Counted from the first letter of the stretch, positions 36,951 to 46,786 are shown. The stretch: DNA of 64,000 bases from Globicatella sulfidifaciens DSM 15739 (GCF_900167405.1 NZ_FUWO01000008.1:35069-99068); one strand, 5' to 3'. Translations and numbers: made by a program. Notes: generated by a model not told the origin, from the sequence alone.

Positions 36951-38495
36951 TTACATAATGATTTGTCTAGGTCTACTTAAATCATGACGACCTTCTTCAA
37001 ATTCTTGCGCCATCGCTAATAATGCTTTTTTATCGATTTTTCCAATCGGTGTTTTTGGAAATTCATCCAATAAATAGTAACGTTTTGGTGTCTTATAGCC
37101 AGCTAAATTTAACTTAGCATATTCGCTTAACTCTTCAATAATGGATTCATCTAAGCCTTTGGTAATGACTGCTGCCACCACGGATTCACCCCATTGTTCA
37201 ACTGGAATACCAAATACTACTGAATCGACTACTCCTGGGAATTTATTTAACACTTTTTCTACTTCACTAGGATAGACATTTTCGCCACCGGTAATTATCA
37301 TGTCTTTACTACGCCCTACGATAAAGTAATCTCCCTCTTCATCCATACGTGCTAAGTCTCCGGTAAAGACAAAATCATATTTCAGCACTTTCGCTGTTTC
37401 TTCTGTATTATTCCAATAGCCACTAAATTTAGCATTATTACTAATAATCAAGTTACCCACTTCACCTTGCGGCACGTCATTGCCTTCATCATCTACTAGT
37501 CTCACATTATTAAACATGATTGGTTTTCCAACAGATAATTTCTTCATTCTTTGACGTTCTGGTGTATTTGAAAAATTATTTGGTCCAATCTCCGTTAGTC
37601 CATACGAGTTCACTAATGGTAAATCATGATCGGCAAATAACTGGTAAACATTCTCAGATAGTGGTGCACCACCAGAAATAATATAATTTAAAGAGCTCAA
37701 ATTCTCTTTATTAAATAGATCCGAATGTGCTAACATATAGCACATCGTTGGTACAAAGAAGGCCTTTGTCGGTTTAAAATCACGGATAATTTCGATGGTC
37801 TCATCTGCATCAAAGAAGCGTTGAACAACCATTTGTCCTCCTGCCATCAAGATAGGTATCGTGAAACAGAAGAGTCCGGCTGTATGAAACATCGGTGTGG
37901 TGGTCATACCACGATCATCGGCATGAATGTTCCAACTTGGAATACTGTTTAAGCCATTACTAATAATAGCGCGATGACTAATCATTGCTCCTTTTGGCAA
38001 ACCTGTCGTACCACTTGTATAAATCAAGACTGCGATGTCTTCTTCAGTCAATGATTGATTGGGTTGGAATGTCTTATTTTTACTAGGATCAACAATCGCA
38101 TCATAGTCCTCACTGTCAATATCAACATCGAGTAATTCTTCCGATATTAGACCTAAACGTGTTTTATGTACTCTTGAATAAGCCAACAATTTTGGTTCTG
38201 AATTTTGTACAACATGAAGGACTTCCGTATCTTTTAAGCGCCAATTCATCGGCACAAAGATGGCTCCTAATTTTGTACAAGCTAACAGAAAATCAAAATG
38301 GGCTACGTCATTTGAGGAAAACAATGCAACACGATCCCCAGATTGAATCCCTTTCTCTTGTAAATAAGCCGCTAAATTAATGGCACGTTGGTTCATTTGG
38401 TCAAAAGTCCACTCGCGGCCCTTCTCGGCTTCTATTACTGCTACTTTCGAACCACTGATACGTGCTCGATCAGCAAACCAATCTATTCTCATCAT
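36951..38495 (-). CDS. Acyl-CoA ligase (AMP-forming)
   Basis: A 514-residue member of the adenylate-forming family. The P-loop motif Y-T-S-G-T-T-G-L-P-K-G lies near 165-175, N-S-Y-G-L-T-E-I-G-P near 295, and T-G-D-L near 385. The C-terminal I-T-G-G-E-N-V-Y-P-S-E-V and the catalytic lysine in G-K-I-D-K-K (near 490) are also present. It activates a carboxylic acid with ATP and CoA, feeding the beta-oxidation enzymes encoded upstream. Chain length cannot be told from sequence; size and motifs fit medium- or long-chain ligases as well as crotonobetaine-type ligases. Confidence 0.9.
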   Translation of the reverse strand: MMRIDWFADRARISGSKVAVIEAEKGREWTFDQMNQRAINLAAYLQEKGIQSGDRVALFSSNDVAHFDFLLACTKLGAIFVPMNWRLKDTEVLHVVQNSEPKLLAYSRVHKTRLGLISEELLDVDIDSEDYDAIVDPSKNKTFQPNQSLTEEDIAVLIYTSGTTGLPKGAMISHRAIISNGLNSIPSWNIHADDRGMTTTPMFHTAGLFCFTIPILMAGGQMVVQRFFDADETIEIIRDFKPTKAFFVPTMCYMLAHSDLFNKENLSSLNYIISGGAPLSENVYQLFADHDLPLVNSYGLTEIGPNNFSNTPERQRMKKLSVGKPIMFNNVRLVDDEGNDVPQGEVGNLIISNNAKFSGYWNNTEETAKVLKYDFVFTGDLARMDEEGDYFIVGRSKDMIITGGENVYPSEVEKVLNKFPGVVDSVVFGIPVEQWGESVVAAVITKGLDESIIEELSEYAKLNLAGYKTPKRYYLLDEFPKTPIGKIDKKALLAMAQEFEEGRHDLSRPRQIIM

Positions 38496-38544
38496 TTATG
38501 CTCCTTTTACAATATCCACTCTGGGACGTGTATTATTTGTTCTA

Positions 38545-40593
38545 CTAATTTAGGCTGCTATAATCGGGTCTCTTACCTGCTAACGATGCTTCTAATCCAA
38601 TTAATGCTTCTGGTTTCGCAAAAGTTTCATTTAATAAAGATAATTCATACTCAATTCCTTCATCAATCGTCATTTCAGCTTGACGATCAATCATTTTCGG
38701 AATGACTTTACAAATACCGGGTGCTTTGTAACCAATTGTTTTAGCTGTTTTTTGAGCGAACTCTTCACGAACACCGTCGCCTGCAATGCCTTTGATTGTT
38801 TTTTCAAAGTTATCATCGTTAAAGGCATGCTTAATTTCAGCGTATTGCATTGGCACTTCACGTTGACGATATTTATCTGGTGCACCATTTTCAACTAAAT
38901 CTTTGATTGCTGACTGAACATCTGCTGCATCGACTAATTTAGTTACAATGCCTAAATCTTTGGCTGCTTGAGCTGAAATACCTTTTCCTGTTAAGACAAA
39001 ATATTTCGCTAATTCTTTACCAATTTGGTGGTTAGTACGTAACATACCGCCTAAACCAGGGTAGATTCCTAAGCCACTCTCAGGGAAACCAAATGATCCT
39101 TTTTCAGTTGCAACAATTGCTTGACATGCTAAGGCTAATTCAGAACCACCACCTAAAGATAAACCATCTAATAATGCAATCGTTATTTTTTCACTTTGTT
39201 CGATGCGACGTAATAATTTATGTCCACCTGAAGTGAAGTTGTAGTTATTGTCTAAGTTATTTGTTTTAATTGCATCTACGAAGAATTTTAAGTCAGCTCC
39301 CGCAACAAAGGCTTTACCTGCACCTGAGAAGACAATTCCTTTAACCGTTTCGTCTGCTTCAGCTTCATTAAACGCTTTTTCTAATTGACCAACTACTGTT
39401 GGGTTTAAAGCATTCATTGCTTCTGGACGGTTAATGCGAATATTTGCAATACCATCTTTTACTTCATAATCGACAAAGCTAAACTCAAATGGTTCACCTA
39501 ATTCAGCTTGTTTTCTTAAGGTTTCGCTTAATTCATAACCAGGACTTTTTTCAGCTAAACGTTTCGTCATTTCATAGGTTTCTTTAACCCCAATTGTATT
39601 AGCTAATTGGAATGGTCCTTGTTTCCAACGTAAACCTACTACTGCACCACGGTTAACATCTTCAATAGTTGCAACACCTTCGTCAACTAATTTACCTGCT
39701 ACACCAATCGCTGTTGCTAATAAATGTTCTTTCACTGCTTCGAATTTGCTTTCGTCTACTTCGCCATCTTCAACATCCCATAATTCTTTTGATTCAGTTT
39801 GTGTTTTTAATAACTCAGCCGGTTTATAGAATTCTGAAATTTCACGCGCTAAAGTATTAGCAGAATGGTAAGCAACTGGAATTCCTGTAGCATTCATTAA
39901 AGCGAATGGTCCCATTCCAATCTTGAAGGCATCACGAGCGGCTGCATCAATAGTTGCTTTATTAGCTAAACCTTCTTCGTAAATACGAACAGATTCTGTT
40001 AACCATGGAACAAAAAAACGGTTAACCGCAAAGCCCGGAGCATCTTTAACAGTGATAGAAGTTTTACCGTGTAAATCGGCAAATTTGTTAGCAATCGCAA
40101 CTGTTTCTTCACTCGTACTTTCATGAGAAATGATTTCTAATAAACGATTTTTCGCTGGGTGGAAGAAATAGTGCATTCCAATGAAACGATCAGGACGATT
40201 AGTTGATTTTGCTAAGTTTTTAATATAGAAACTTGAAGTATTTGAGCTTAGGATGGTCTTTTCATCACAGATTTTATCTAATTTACTTAATACATCTGCT
40301 TTTACTTGTTCATCTTCAAATACCGCTTCAACAATGAAGTCAACTTCTTTTAAGTCTTCATAATTTGTTGTTGGGATTAAACGATCCAATGTTTCTTTTA
40401 CAAATTGTTCAGTGAAAACTTTACGTTCTACCCCTTGGTTTAACATATTTTCAATGATGCCCATTCCGCGTTCAACAGCTGCTTGGTTTACATCTACTAA
40501 ATAACATTTAATTCCTTCTTGGGCAATTTTTTGAGCGATACCAGAACCCATCGTTCCGGCACCAATTACTGCTACTGTAAATTCTTGTGTCAT
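38545..40593 (-). CDS. Fused 3-hydroxyacyl-CoA dehydrogenase / enoyl-CoA hydratase
   Basis: A 682-residue two-enzyme protein. The N-terminal part (about 1-375) is a hydroxyacyl-CoA dehydrogenase with the NAD site V-I-G-A-G-T-M-G-S-G and the C-terminal-domain signature A-P-G-F-A-V-N-R. The C-terminal part (about 380-682) is a crotonase-fold hydratase with I-N-R-P-E-A-M-N-A-L-N and the oxyanion-hole segment V-A-G-A-D-L. This order (dehydrogenase first) is that of Bacillus FadN and is opposite to E. coli FadB. It carries out hydration and oxidation in beta-oxidation. It lies 16 bp after the thiolase gene. Confidence 0.92.
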   Translation of the reverse strand: MTQEFTVAVIGAGTMGSGIAQKIAQEGIKCYLVDVNQAAVERGMGIIENMLNQGVERKVFTEQFVKETLDRLIPTTNYEDLKEVDFIVEAVFEDEQVKADVLSKLDKICDEKTILSSNTSSFYIKNLAKSTNRPDRFIGMHYFFHPAKNRLLEIISHESTSEETVAIANKFADLHGKTSITVKDAPGFAVNRFFVPWLTESVRIYEEGLANKATIDAAARDAFKIGMGPFALMNATGIPVAYHSANTLAREISEFYKPAELLKTQTESKELWDVEDGEVDESKFEAVKEHLLATAIGVAGKLVDEGVATIEDVNRGAVVGLRWKQGPFQLANTIGVKETYEMTKRLAEKSPGYELSETLRKQAELGEPFEFSFVDYEVKDGIANIRINRPEAMNALNPTVVGQLEKAFNEAEADETVKGIVFSGAGKAFVAGADLKFFVDAIKTNNLDNNYNFTSGGHKLLRRIEQSEKITIALLDGLSLGGGSELALACQAIVATEKGSFGFPESGLGIYPGLGGMLRTNHQIGKELAKYFVLTGKGISAQAAKDLGIVTKLVDAADVQSAIKDLVENGAPDKYRQREVPMQYAEIKHAFNDDNFEKTIKGIAGDGVREEFAQKTAKTIGYKAPGICKVIPKMIDRQAEMTIDEGIEYELSLLNETFAKPEALIGLEASLAGKRPDYSSLN

Positions 40594-40609
40594 TAATGAT
40601 TTCCTCCTA

Positions 40610-41857
40610 TTAACCTTTGTAATAGCCGTTTTCTAATAACAACGCAATACCTTGTCCACCACCGATACATGCTGAAGCAATTGCATAGCGTTTATCAGGA
40701 TTATTTTTGAATTCATATAATAATGAAGTAATAATACGCGCTCCTGACATTCCTAATGGGTGTCCTAAAGCAACTGCACCACCATGTGGGTTAAAGTTAT
40801 TTTGATAGTATTCAGTATCCATATCGATACCTAATTCAATTAAACATCCGATTGTTTGACCTGCGAATGCTTCGTTAATTTCTAAGATATCAATATCTTT
40901 GACTAAGTCCATACCTTGACGCTCTAACATTTCACGAATCGCAAATACTGGGCCTAATCCCATTGTTTCAGGTGCACAACCAGAAATTTGATAGTCTACT
41001 ACGCGAGCCATTACTTCTAAACCTTTTTCTTCAGCTAATGATTGAGTAGTAAAGATTTCAAACGCAGCCCCATCATTTAATCCTGAAGCATTACCTGCAG
41101 TTACAGTTCCATCTTTTTCAAATGCTGGACGTAATTTTGCTAAGCTTTCTAATGTTGTACCTGGTCTTGGATGACCATCTTTTTCAACTACAGTTACTTG
41201 ACCTTTACGACCTACGATTTCTACTGGTACGATTTCTTGTGCAAAACGACCATTTTCCATTGCTTCGGCTGCTTTCGCTTGTGAATCAACTGCAAATTGA
41301 TCTTGTTTTTCACGAGGAATTCCATATTTACGAACCACATTTTCAGCTGTATTACCCATATGTTGAATACCAGAGTCACGACCTGAAGCTGAAGAGTGTC
41401 CTTCTAAGTTTGCATCGATCAATACTTGGTTACCTGCTTTGAATCCTTCATAACGAACGCTTTCTGGTAAGAAGAAAGGTGCTCTAGATAATGATTCCGC
41501 CCCACCTGCTGCAATGATTTTTTTGTTTGAATGTAATAATTCTAATGTTGCAGAAACTGCTGATTGGATACCTGAACCACAAATACGGTTGATTGTCATA
41601 CCAGTTGAACGATTGTCTAATCCACTGTTAATCGCAATAATATTACCTAAGTTATTAGTTGTTTGAGTTCCGGTTACGTGCCCTACAATAACTTCATCAA
41701 TGTCAGACACTTCTAAGTTTGAACGTTTAACAGCTTCTTTTAAAGCTATTTCACCTAAAACTTCAACTGGAACTGTTTTTAAATCTCCTAAGTAAGCACC
41801 AACTGGTGTACGGGCAGCACCAACGATTACGATTTCTTCTTGTTTAGTATTTAACAT
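40610..41857 (-). CDS. Acetyl-CoA C-acyltransferase (thiolase)
   Basis: A 415-residue thiolase. The nucleophilic Cys93 is in N-R-I-C-G-S-G, the catalytic His366 in G-H-P-L-G-M-S-G-A, and the second Cys397 in C-I-G-G-G-Q-G. It cleaves 3-ketoacyl-CoA to acetyl-CoA, or in reverse condenses two acetyl-CoA. In this operon, with dehydrogenases and a ligase, the degradative role is more likely. The length is slightly above the usual 390-400. It follows the acyl-CoA dehydrogenase gene after about 100 bp that contain a hairpin. Confidence 0.94.
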   Translation of the reverse strand: MLNTKQEEIVIVGAARTPVGAYLGDLKTVPVEVLGEIALKEAVKRSNLEVSDIDEVIVGHVTGTQTTNNLGNIIAINSGLDNRSTGMTINRICGSGIQSAVSATLELLHSNKKIIAAGGAESLSRAPFFLPESVRYEGFKAGNQVLIDANLEGHSSASGRDSGIQHMGNTAENVVRKYGIPREKQDQFAVDSQAKAAEAMENGRFAQEIVPVEIVGRKGQVTVVEKDGHPRPGTTLESLAKLRPAFEKDGTVTAGNASGLNDGAAFEIFTTQSLAEEKGLEVMARVVDYQISGCAPETMGLGPVFAIREMLERQGMDLVKDIDILEINEAFAGQTIGCLIELGIDMDTEYYQNNFNPHGGAVALGHPLGMSGARIITSLLYEFKNNPDKRYAIASACIGGGQGIALLLENGYYKG

Positions 41858-41907
41858 TATAAAATATCTCCTTTTTTTGTCTTATCTTTTCTATTAAATG
41901 AGTGATT

Positions 41908-41939
41908 GCCAAACCACTGAGAATTTCAGCAGTCTGGCC
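41908..41939 (-). other. Intra-operon mRNA hairpin
   Basis: On the minus strand, GCCAGACTGCTGA pairs with TCAGTGGTTTGGC over 13 positions, three of them G-T, around a short loop. No T-run follows, so it is more likely a processing or stability element between the dehydrogenase and thiolase cistrons than a terminator. Confidence 0.5.
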
Positions 41940-41955
41940 ACACTCTTTTGTTTGA

Positions 41956-43173
41956 TTAAATGAATGCTGATAATCCTGTATAGTGACGTCCAATAATTAA
42001 TGAGTTCACTTCATGAGTTCCTTCGTAAGTATACATACCTTCGATATCTGCGAAGAATCTTGGAATATCGTATTTCAATAGAATTCCGTTACCTCCAGCT
42101 ACTTCACGAGCTAATGCCGCTGTTTCACGAGCACGGAAACCATTGTGTAATTTAGCCATTGAAGAAGCTTCTTCACGGTAAATACCTTGTTCTTGTTGTT
42201 CAGCTAATCGAACAGCAATCGCTAATGTTGCTTGAGCATTCATTGCCATACGTGCTAATTTTTCTTGAATTAATTGGAAGTTAGCAATTGGTTTTCCGAA
42301 TTGTTCACGTTCACGAGTATATTTTAATGCTGCTTCGAACGCACCCGCTGTAGCACCAGCCAATAACCAAGCAACGTCTGAACGTGTATTACGTAAAATG
42401 TTCGCACAATCTTTCCAAGAGTTAACATTTTGAGCACGTTGTGATTCAGGCACTTTAACATCACGGTAGATGATTTCTGCGTTAGGCATCATACGGAAGA
42501 AAGCTTTTTGAGGTGTTACAAAAGTTTCTACCCCTTCAGATTCACGCTCTACATAGAATAATTTCACTTGATTGTCATCAACGTCACGAGCAAAGAATGC
42601 ATGCCATTTAGCAAGTGCACCAGCACCGATCCATTTTTTGTGACCATTTAAAATCCAGTGGTCGCCTTCACGTTTCGCTGTTGCTCCCATACCACCTGCG
42701 ATATCAGAACCATGATCAGGTTCAGTCATTGCTAATACGCCTAAACCTTCCCAAGAGTAAACTCCAGGCATTAATTGAGCGATTTGCTCTTCACTACCAC
42801 CCACGCGAACACACTCATGGAAAAGACCGCCATTAGCTGTATAGAAAGTTCCTAATACTGGGTCAGTTTTCGCTAAAGTATAAGCACGGAATCCACGGAA
42901 TAATTCTGAGATACGTCCATCTTCACGTCCTTCTAATAAACGTGGATCATCCATTAAGCGCATATCAATTACTTTTTGGAATGCTTCTAATGGGAAAGTT
43001 GCATTATGCCAATTTTCAGCTAATAAAGGTTTTAAGTCTTTTTCTAATACTTCTTCTAATTCTTTTAAGACTTCTTTTTCACCATCAGTTAATGCATCTG
43101 CATAGTTATATAAGTCTGAATAAAACATTTCGCCACTATTAAACAACTTATCTGCTCTTGATTCTTTTACCAT
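41956..43173 (-). CDS. Acyl-CoA dehydrogenase (glutaryl-CoA-dehydrogenase-like)
   Basis: A 405-residue FAD enzyme. The FAD segment A-M-T-E-P-D-H-G-S-D-I-A-G-G, the G-H-K-K-W-I-G-A-G segment, R-E-R-E-Q-F-G-K-P-I and the C-terminal Y-E-G-T-H-E-V-N (Glu384 as likely base) are the family's marks. The last motif and overall sequence are closest in type to glutaryl-CoA dehydrogenases and YdiO/CaiA-like enzymes. The enzyme needs an electron-transfer flavoprotein, but no etfA or etfB is present in the window. Second gene of the operon, about 50 bp after the hydroxybutyryl-CoA dehydrogenase gene. Confidence 0.9.
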   Translation of the reverse strand: MVKESRADKLFNSGEMFYSDLYNYADALTDGEKEVLKELEEVLEKDLKPLLAENWHNATFPLEAFQKVIDMRLMDDPRLLEGREDGRISELFRGFRAYTLAKTDPVLGTFYTANGGLFHECVRVGGSEEQIAQLMPGVYSWEGLGVLAMTEPDHGSDIAGGMGATAKREGDHWILNGHKKWIGAGALAKWHAFFARDVDDNQVKLFYVERESEGVETFVTPQKAFFRMMPNAEIIYRDVKVPESQRAQNVNSWKDCANILRNTRSDVAWLLAGATAGAFEAALKYTREREQFGKPIANFQLIQEKLARMAMNAQATLAIAVRLAEQQEQGIYREEASSMAKLHNGFRARETAALAREVAGGNGILLKYDIPRFFADIEGMYTYEGTHEVNSLIIGRHYTGLSAFI

Positions 43174-43224
43174 GAGGATACCTCCAAATTTTTATTTTTT
43201 TATATTTTATAGCCTTTTAGAAAA

Positions 43225-44088
43225 TTATTTTTTGTCGTAATCGTAGAAACCTTTTCCAGATTTCTTACCATTACGTCCTGCACGAATCATATTTTTTAAT
43301 AAAGTAGGTGGTGTCCAACGATTGTCACCAAATTCTTTAGCAAAGTAGTTCATTACATGGTAACCAATATCTACCCCTGCATAGTCTTGTAATTCAAATG
43401 CACCCATTGGGTGATTTAAACCATAACGCATTGCTTTATCGATATCTTCTTTAGAAGCAATTCCTTCTTCTAATACTTTGATTGCTTCAATGAATTGAGG
43501 AATCATAATACGGTTAACGATGAATCCTGGAACGTCTTTCTTAACGATAACCACTTCTTTACGAATGCTTTCAGCTAATTCTTTAACAATATTGATAGTT
43601 TCATCACTTGTTTCTAATCCATAAATAATTTCACATAATTTCATTACTTGTGCTGGGTTAAAGAAGTGCATACCCGCAAAGCGTGCTGGATTATCTAATA
43701 CACTGGCGATTTCAGTAATAGATAATGATGAAGTATTGGTTGATAAGATAACATCTTCACGTACAATGCCCTCTAATTCTTTAAACACTGCTTGTTTGAT
43801 ATCCATTTTTTCGATGATTGCTTCAACAACAAAGTCAACTTCTTTAAACTCATTTAAATCTGTTGTTGTACGAATACGTCCTAATGTTTCATCCATTTGT
43901 TCTTGAGTTAATTTACCACGTTTTACAGAACCTTCCATAAACTTAGTAATGCGATCCATACCAGCTTGAATAAAACGTTCTTCTACATCACGCAAAATAA
44001 CTTGATATCCATTTTGCGCAAAAAGGTTTGCAATACCTGAACCCATAGCGCCTGCTCCAACTACCCCAACCGTCTTGATATTTGACAT
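43225..44088 (-). CDS. 3-hydroxybutyryl-CoA dehydrogenase
   Basis: A 287-residue NAD(P)-dependent enzyme with V-G-V-V-G-A-G-A-M-G-S-G at the N-terminus, N-T-S-S-L in the middle, H-F-F-N-P-A near 140 (His of the catalytic pair), and V-P-G-F-I-V-N-R in the C-terminal domain. The ATG at 44088 is chosen because AAGGAG stands eight bases upstream; the GTG three codons earlier overlaps that site. It is the first gene of the beta-oxidation-like operon and duplicates the dehydrogenase function of the fused protein, possibly for short-chain substrates. Confidence 0.93.
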   Translation of the reverse strand: MSNIKTVGVVGAGAMGSGIANLFAQNGYQVILRDVEERFIQAGMDRITKFMEGSVKRGKLTQEQMDETLGRIRTTTDLNEFKEVDFVVEAIIEKMDIKQAVFKELEGIVREDVILSTNTSSLSITEIASVLDNPARFAGMHFFNPAQVMKLCEIIYGLETSDETINIVKELAESIRKEVVIVKKDVPGFIVNRIMIPQFIEAIKVLEEGIASKEDIDKAMRYGLNHPMGAFELQDYAGVDIGYHVMNYFAKEFGDNRWTPPTLLKNMIRAGRNGKKSGKGFYDYDKK

Positions 44089-44129
44089 ATTGAACACTCC
44101 TTTTGTGCCTTGTTTTATCTCACACTCTC

Positions 44130-44145
44130 ATGATAACGTTTTCTA
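44130..44145 (-). promoter_or_regulatory. Candidate cre site (CcpA) upstream of beta-oxidation operon
   Basis: ATGATAACGTTTTCTA fits the cre consensus (W-TG-N-N-A-A-CG-N-T-N-T-C-W) with one weak position and lies about 40 bp before the first gene. Such a site would repress fatty-acid use when sugar is available. The rest of the 440-bp gap between the two divergent operons contains promoter elements but no gene that I can support. Confidence 0.55.
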
Positions 44146-44425
44146 AAAGCGTCATCATCATCATATGTGAGGATTGTTTTTATTTTTTTAGTACAAAACG
44201 TAGGATTATTGCGTTTGCAAATCTTATAATAGATAGCACCCGCCTTAAAACCGTTTTTCTTCACGGCATTTTACTTTTTTATCTATTCATCACGCACTAT
44301 ACTGATTAAAATTTTTATTCGTATTACAAACCATCATCATCACTTCGGTTATGATTACCGCACCATGGCCTAACGATATTTATTAAGTGTATTTTTTTGC
44401 TCTCAATAGTCAATGAGATACTTAT

Positions 44426-44455
44426 TTGACAGGTCGTTGTTATTTCATGTAATAT
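44426..44455 (+). promoter_or_regulatory. Sigma-A-type promoter of amino acid transporter operon
   Basis: A perfect -35 TTGACA (44426-44431) and a -10 TAATAT (44450-44455) are separated by 18 bp, about 85 bp before the ATPase start at 44541. Confidence 0.7.
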
Positions 44456-44540
44456 TTTCTTACATCGTTTGGAATATAAGACTTTATTTAATTTAAATTT
44501 AATGTTATTCTAATAATAAAAATTTTAGGAGGTATCAACT

Positions 44541-45275
44541 ATGACAATCGAATTTAAACAAGTTGATAAATACTATGGAAACTATCATGCACTTAAAAAT
44601 ATAAATTTAAAGATTGAGACAGGAGAGGTTGTCGTATTAATTGGCCCTTCTGGTTCAGGTAAAAGTACTCTACTTAGAACAATCAATGGCTTAGAATCTA
44701 TTGATAGTGGAGAATTATGGATTGATGATGATCAATTGAATGCACCAAACGTTGATTTAAAAAATATTCGTAAGCATATCGGGATGGTATTTCAACATTT
44801 TGAGCTTTATCCGCATATGACCGTTTTAGAAAATATTACCTTAGCACCAACAAAAGTATTAAAGAAACCTAAAGCCGAAGCTGAAAAACTAGCGAAAGAG
44901 TTATTAGATCAAGTCGGGATGCTAGATAAAATTGACAGCTATCCTACGATGTTATCTGGGGGTCAAAAACAACGTGTTGCGATTGCGAGAGCGATGGCAA
45001 TGAAACCAAACATTATGCTATTTGATGAACCAACCTCAGCACTAGACCCTGAAATGGTTGGCGAAGTTTTAGAAGTAATGAATTCAGTCGCAAAAGCTGC
45101 AGGGATTACGTTAGTTGTGGTTACTCACGAGATGGGATTTGCGAAAGAAGTTTCCGACCGTGTTATCTTTATGGACCAAGGTGAAATCGTAGAAGACAGC
45201 CCTTCTGATGATTTCTTTGCTCAACCGAAAGAAGAAAGAGCGGTCCAATTCCTAAGTAAGATTATTCGCCATTAA
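44541..45275 (+). CDS. Polar amino acid ABC transporter ATPase (GlnQ-like)
   Basis: A 244-residue nucleotide-binding subunit. Walker A is G-P-S-G-S-G-K-S-T (near 34-42), the signature L-S-G-G-Q-K-Q-R-V near 137 and Walker [13 protein letters not shown] near 158. H-E-M-G-F-A is typical of the PAAT family. A strong AGGAGGT precedes the ATG. It is first in a four-gene operon with a binding protein and two permeases, a full glutamine/glutamate-type importer. The exact amino acid is not known. Confidence 0.93.
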   Translation: MTIEFKQVDKYYGNYHALKNINLKIETGEVVVLIGPSGSGKSTLLRTINGLESIDSGELWIDDDQLNAPNVDLKNIRKHIGMVFQHFELYPHMTVLENITLAPTKVLKKPKAEAEKLAKELLDQVGMLDKIDSYPTMLSGGQKQRVAIARAMAMKPNIMLFDEPTSALDPEMVGEVLEVMNSVAKAAGITLVVVTHEMGFAKEVSDRVIFMDQGEIVEDSPSDDFFAQPKEERAVQFLSKIIRH

Positions 45276-45286
45276 GAGGTGATTGT

Positions 45287-46123
45287 ATGAAGTCTTATAA
45301 AAAACACAGTAAAACAATCGCCTATCTATTGTTTATTGCGATTATCGCGATTTTCCTCTTAGTCTTTAATCAAGCTGCCTCAAAATCATTAACTAAAGAT
45401 GTGGCTGAGCGCTTATCCGGAAAAGATCAAACTATCCTATGGGGCGTTAAAAACGATACGAAATTATTTGGTTATTATAATGTTGAAACTCAAGAAATTG
45501 AAGGATTTGATATTGATATTGCGAAAGAATTAACTCGTCGTATTACCGGTGATGCTGAAAATGCTCGCTTTATTGAAGTTACCAGTAAAACCCGTATTCC
45601 TTTACTAAAAAACGGAAATATCGACGCAATTATCGCTACCATGACTATCACCGATGCTCGTAAAAAAGTCGTTGACTTTAGTGATGTCTATTTTGCAGCT
45701 GGGCAATCTTTATTAGTTGCTAATGATGCTAATATTAATTCTGTTAAGGATTTAACGGCTGAGCATACGGTTATTACGGTTAAAGGATCAACTAGTGCTA
45801 AAAATATTCGTGAAGCTGCACCCGCAGCCAATATCATCGAATTGGAAACCTATGCCGATGGCTTTACCGCACTAAAAGCAGGTCAAGGTGATGCCGTTAC
45901 GACTGATAATGCCATTCTTTTAGGTTTATTAGTTGGAAACGACGGCTATCGTGTTGTCAGTGAAAACTTTACCGATGAACCTTATGGGATTGCTGTTAAT
46001 AAACAACAAGAAGGATTTTTATCTCAGATTAATCAACACCTTGCTGACATGCAAGCGGATGGAACCTATGACCAAATCTACAATAAATGGTTTGGAGAAT
46101 TATTAGCGAAAGGAGCTGAATAA
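45287..46123 (+). CDS. Amino acid ABC transporter substrate-binding protein, membrane-anchored
   Basis: A 278-residue family-3 solute-binding protein. Residues 12-30 are a hydrophobic helix with no lipobox cysteine, so the protein appears to be held by an uncleaved N-terminal anchor. The mature part has G-F-D-I-D-I-A-K-E-L, D-A-I-I-A-T-M-T-I-T-D-A-R-K-K-V-V-D-F-S and P-Y-G-I-A-V-N, all typical of Gln/Glu/Asp binders. It follows the ATPase gene after 11 bp and is followed by the permease after one base, so all are co-translated. Confidence 0.9.
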   Translation: MKSYKKHSKTIAYLLFIAIIAIFLLVFNQAASKSLTKDVAERLSGKDQTILWGVKNDTKLFGYYNVETQEIEGFDIDIAKELTRRITGDAENARFIEVTSKTRIPLLKNGNIDAIIATMTITDARKKVVDFSDVYFAAGQSLLVANDANINSVKDLTAEHTVITVKGSTSAKNIREAAPAANIIELETYADGFTALKAGQGDAVTTDNAILLGLLVGNDGYRVVSENFTDEPYGIAVNKQQEGFLSQINQHLADMQADGTYDQIYNKWFGELLAKGAE

Positions 46124-46124
46124 G

Positions 46125-46775
46125 ATGTTCGAGCTTTTTAATACTTATTCAGGACAATTTTTATCTGGATTTGGTTACACATTATTAGCCTCCCTAATTG
46201 TTCTAATAGCTAGCTTTATCATTGGGATTGGTATGGCCATTGCTCAAACTTCTGACAACAAACTACTTAGCGGCTTCGCTACTGCCTACATCGAAGTTTT
46301 TCGTAACATTCCCCTTTTAATTATTGTTATGTTTTTCTATGTCGTTGTGCCATTATCGGGAATTGATATTAGCGGCTTTATGTCTGGAGTCATTGGCTTA
46401 AGTATCTATACCTCTTCTTTCGTTGCTGATGTCGTAAAAAGCGGGATCTCATCGATTCCAGCCGGTCAAAGAGAGGCTGGTTTAGCTAGTGGTTTATCTA
46501 AAAATCAAGTAATGTTTTTAATTATCTTGCCTCAAGCATTAAAATTGGTGTTACCACCATTAGGCAATCAAATGATTAACCTCGTCAAAAACTCCTCTAT
46601 CTTCGCAATGGTGGCTGGCCTAGATTTAATGTATCAAGGCGACTTAATTGTCAGTGAAACCTATAATGTCTTCGGCACCTATATTATCGTCGGAATCTTC
46701 TACTTGATCATTACTGTACCAATCAGTCTAATGGTTAAACGCCTAGAAGAACGTCAAAGTCAAACCAGCCGATAG
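46125..46775 (+). CDS. Amino acid ABC transporter permease 1
   Basis: A 216-residue HisM-type permease with five hydrophobic segments. The EAA-loop-like segment G-Q-R-E-A-G-L-A-S-G-L (near 113-123) contacts the ATPase, and E-V-F-R-N-I-P-L is typical of the polar amino acid group. It starts just after the binding-protein stop and is followed 11 bp later by a second, different permease, giving a heterodimeric channel. Confidence 0.92.
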   Translation: MFELFNTYSGQFLSGFGYTLLASLIVLIASFIIGIGMAIAQTSDNKLLSGFATAYIEVFRNIPLLIIVMFFYVVVPLSGIDISGFMSGVIGLSIYTSSFVADVVKSGISSIPAGQREAGLASGLSKNQVMFLIILPQALKLVLPPLGNQMINLVKNSSIFAMVAGLDLMYQGDLIVSETYNVFGTYIIVGIFYLIITVPISLMVKRLEERQSQTSR

Positions 46776-46786
46776 GAGGAATTTAG

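Noticed and set aside
44103..44309. 68-codon plus-strand frame in the gap before the amino acid transporter
   Set aside because: No ribosome binding site, odd composition, and it overlaps the likely promoter region of the minus-strand operon.
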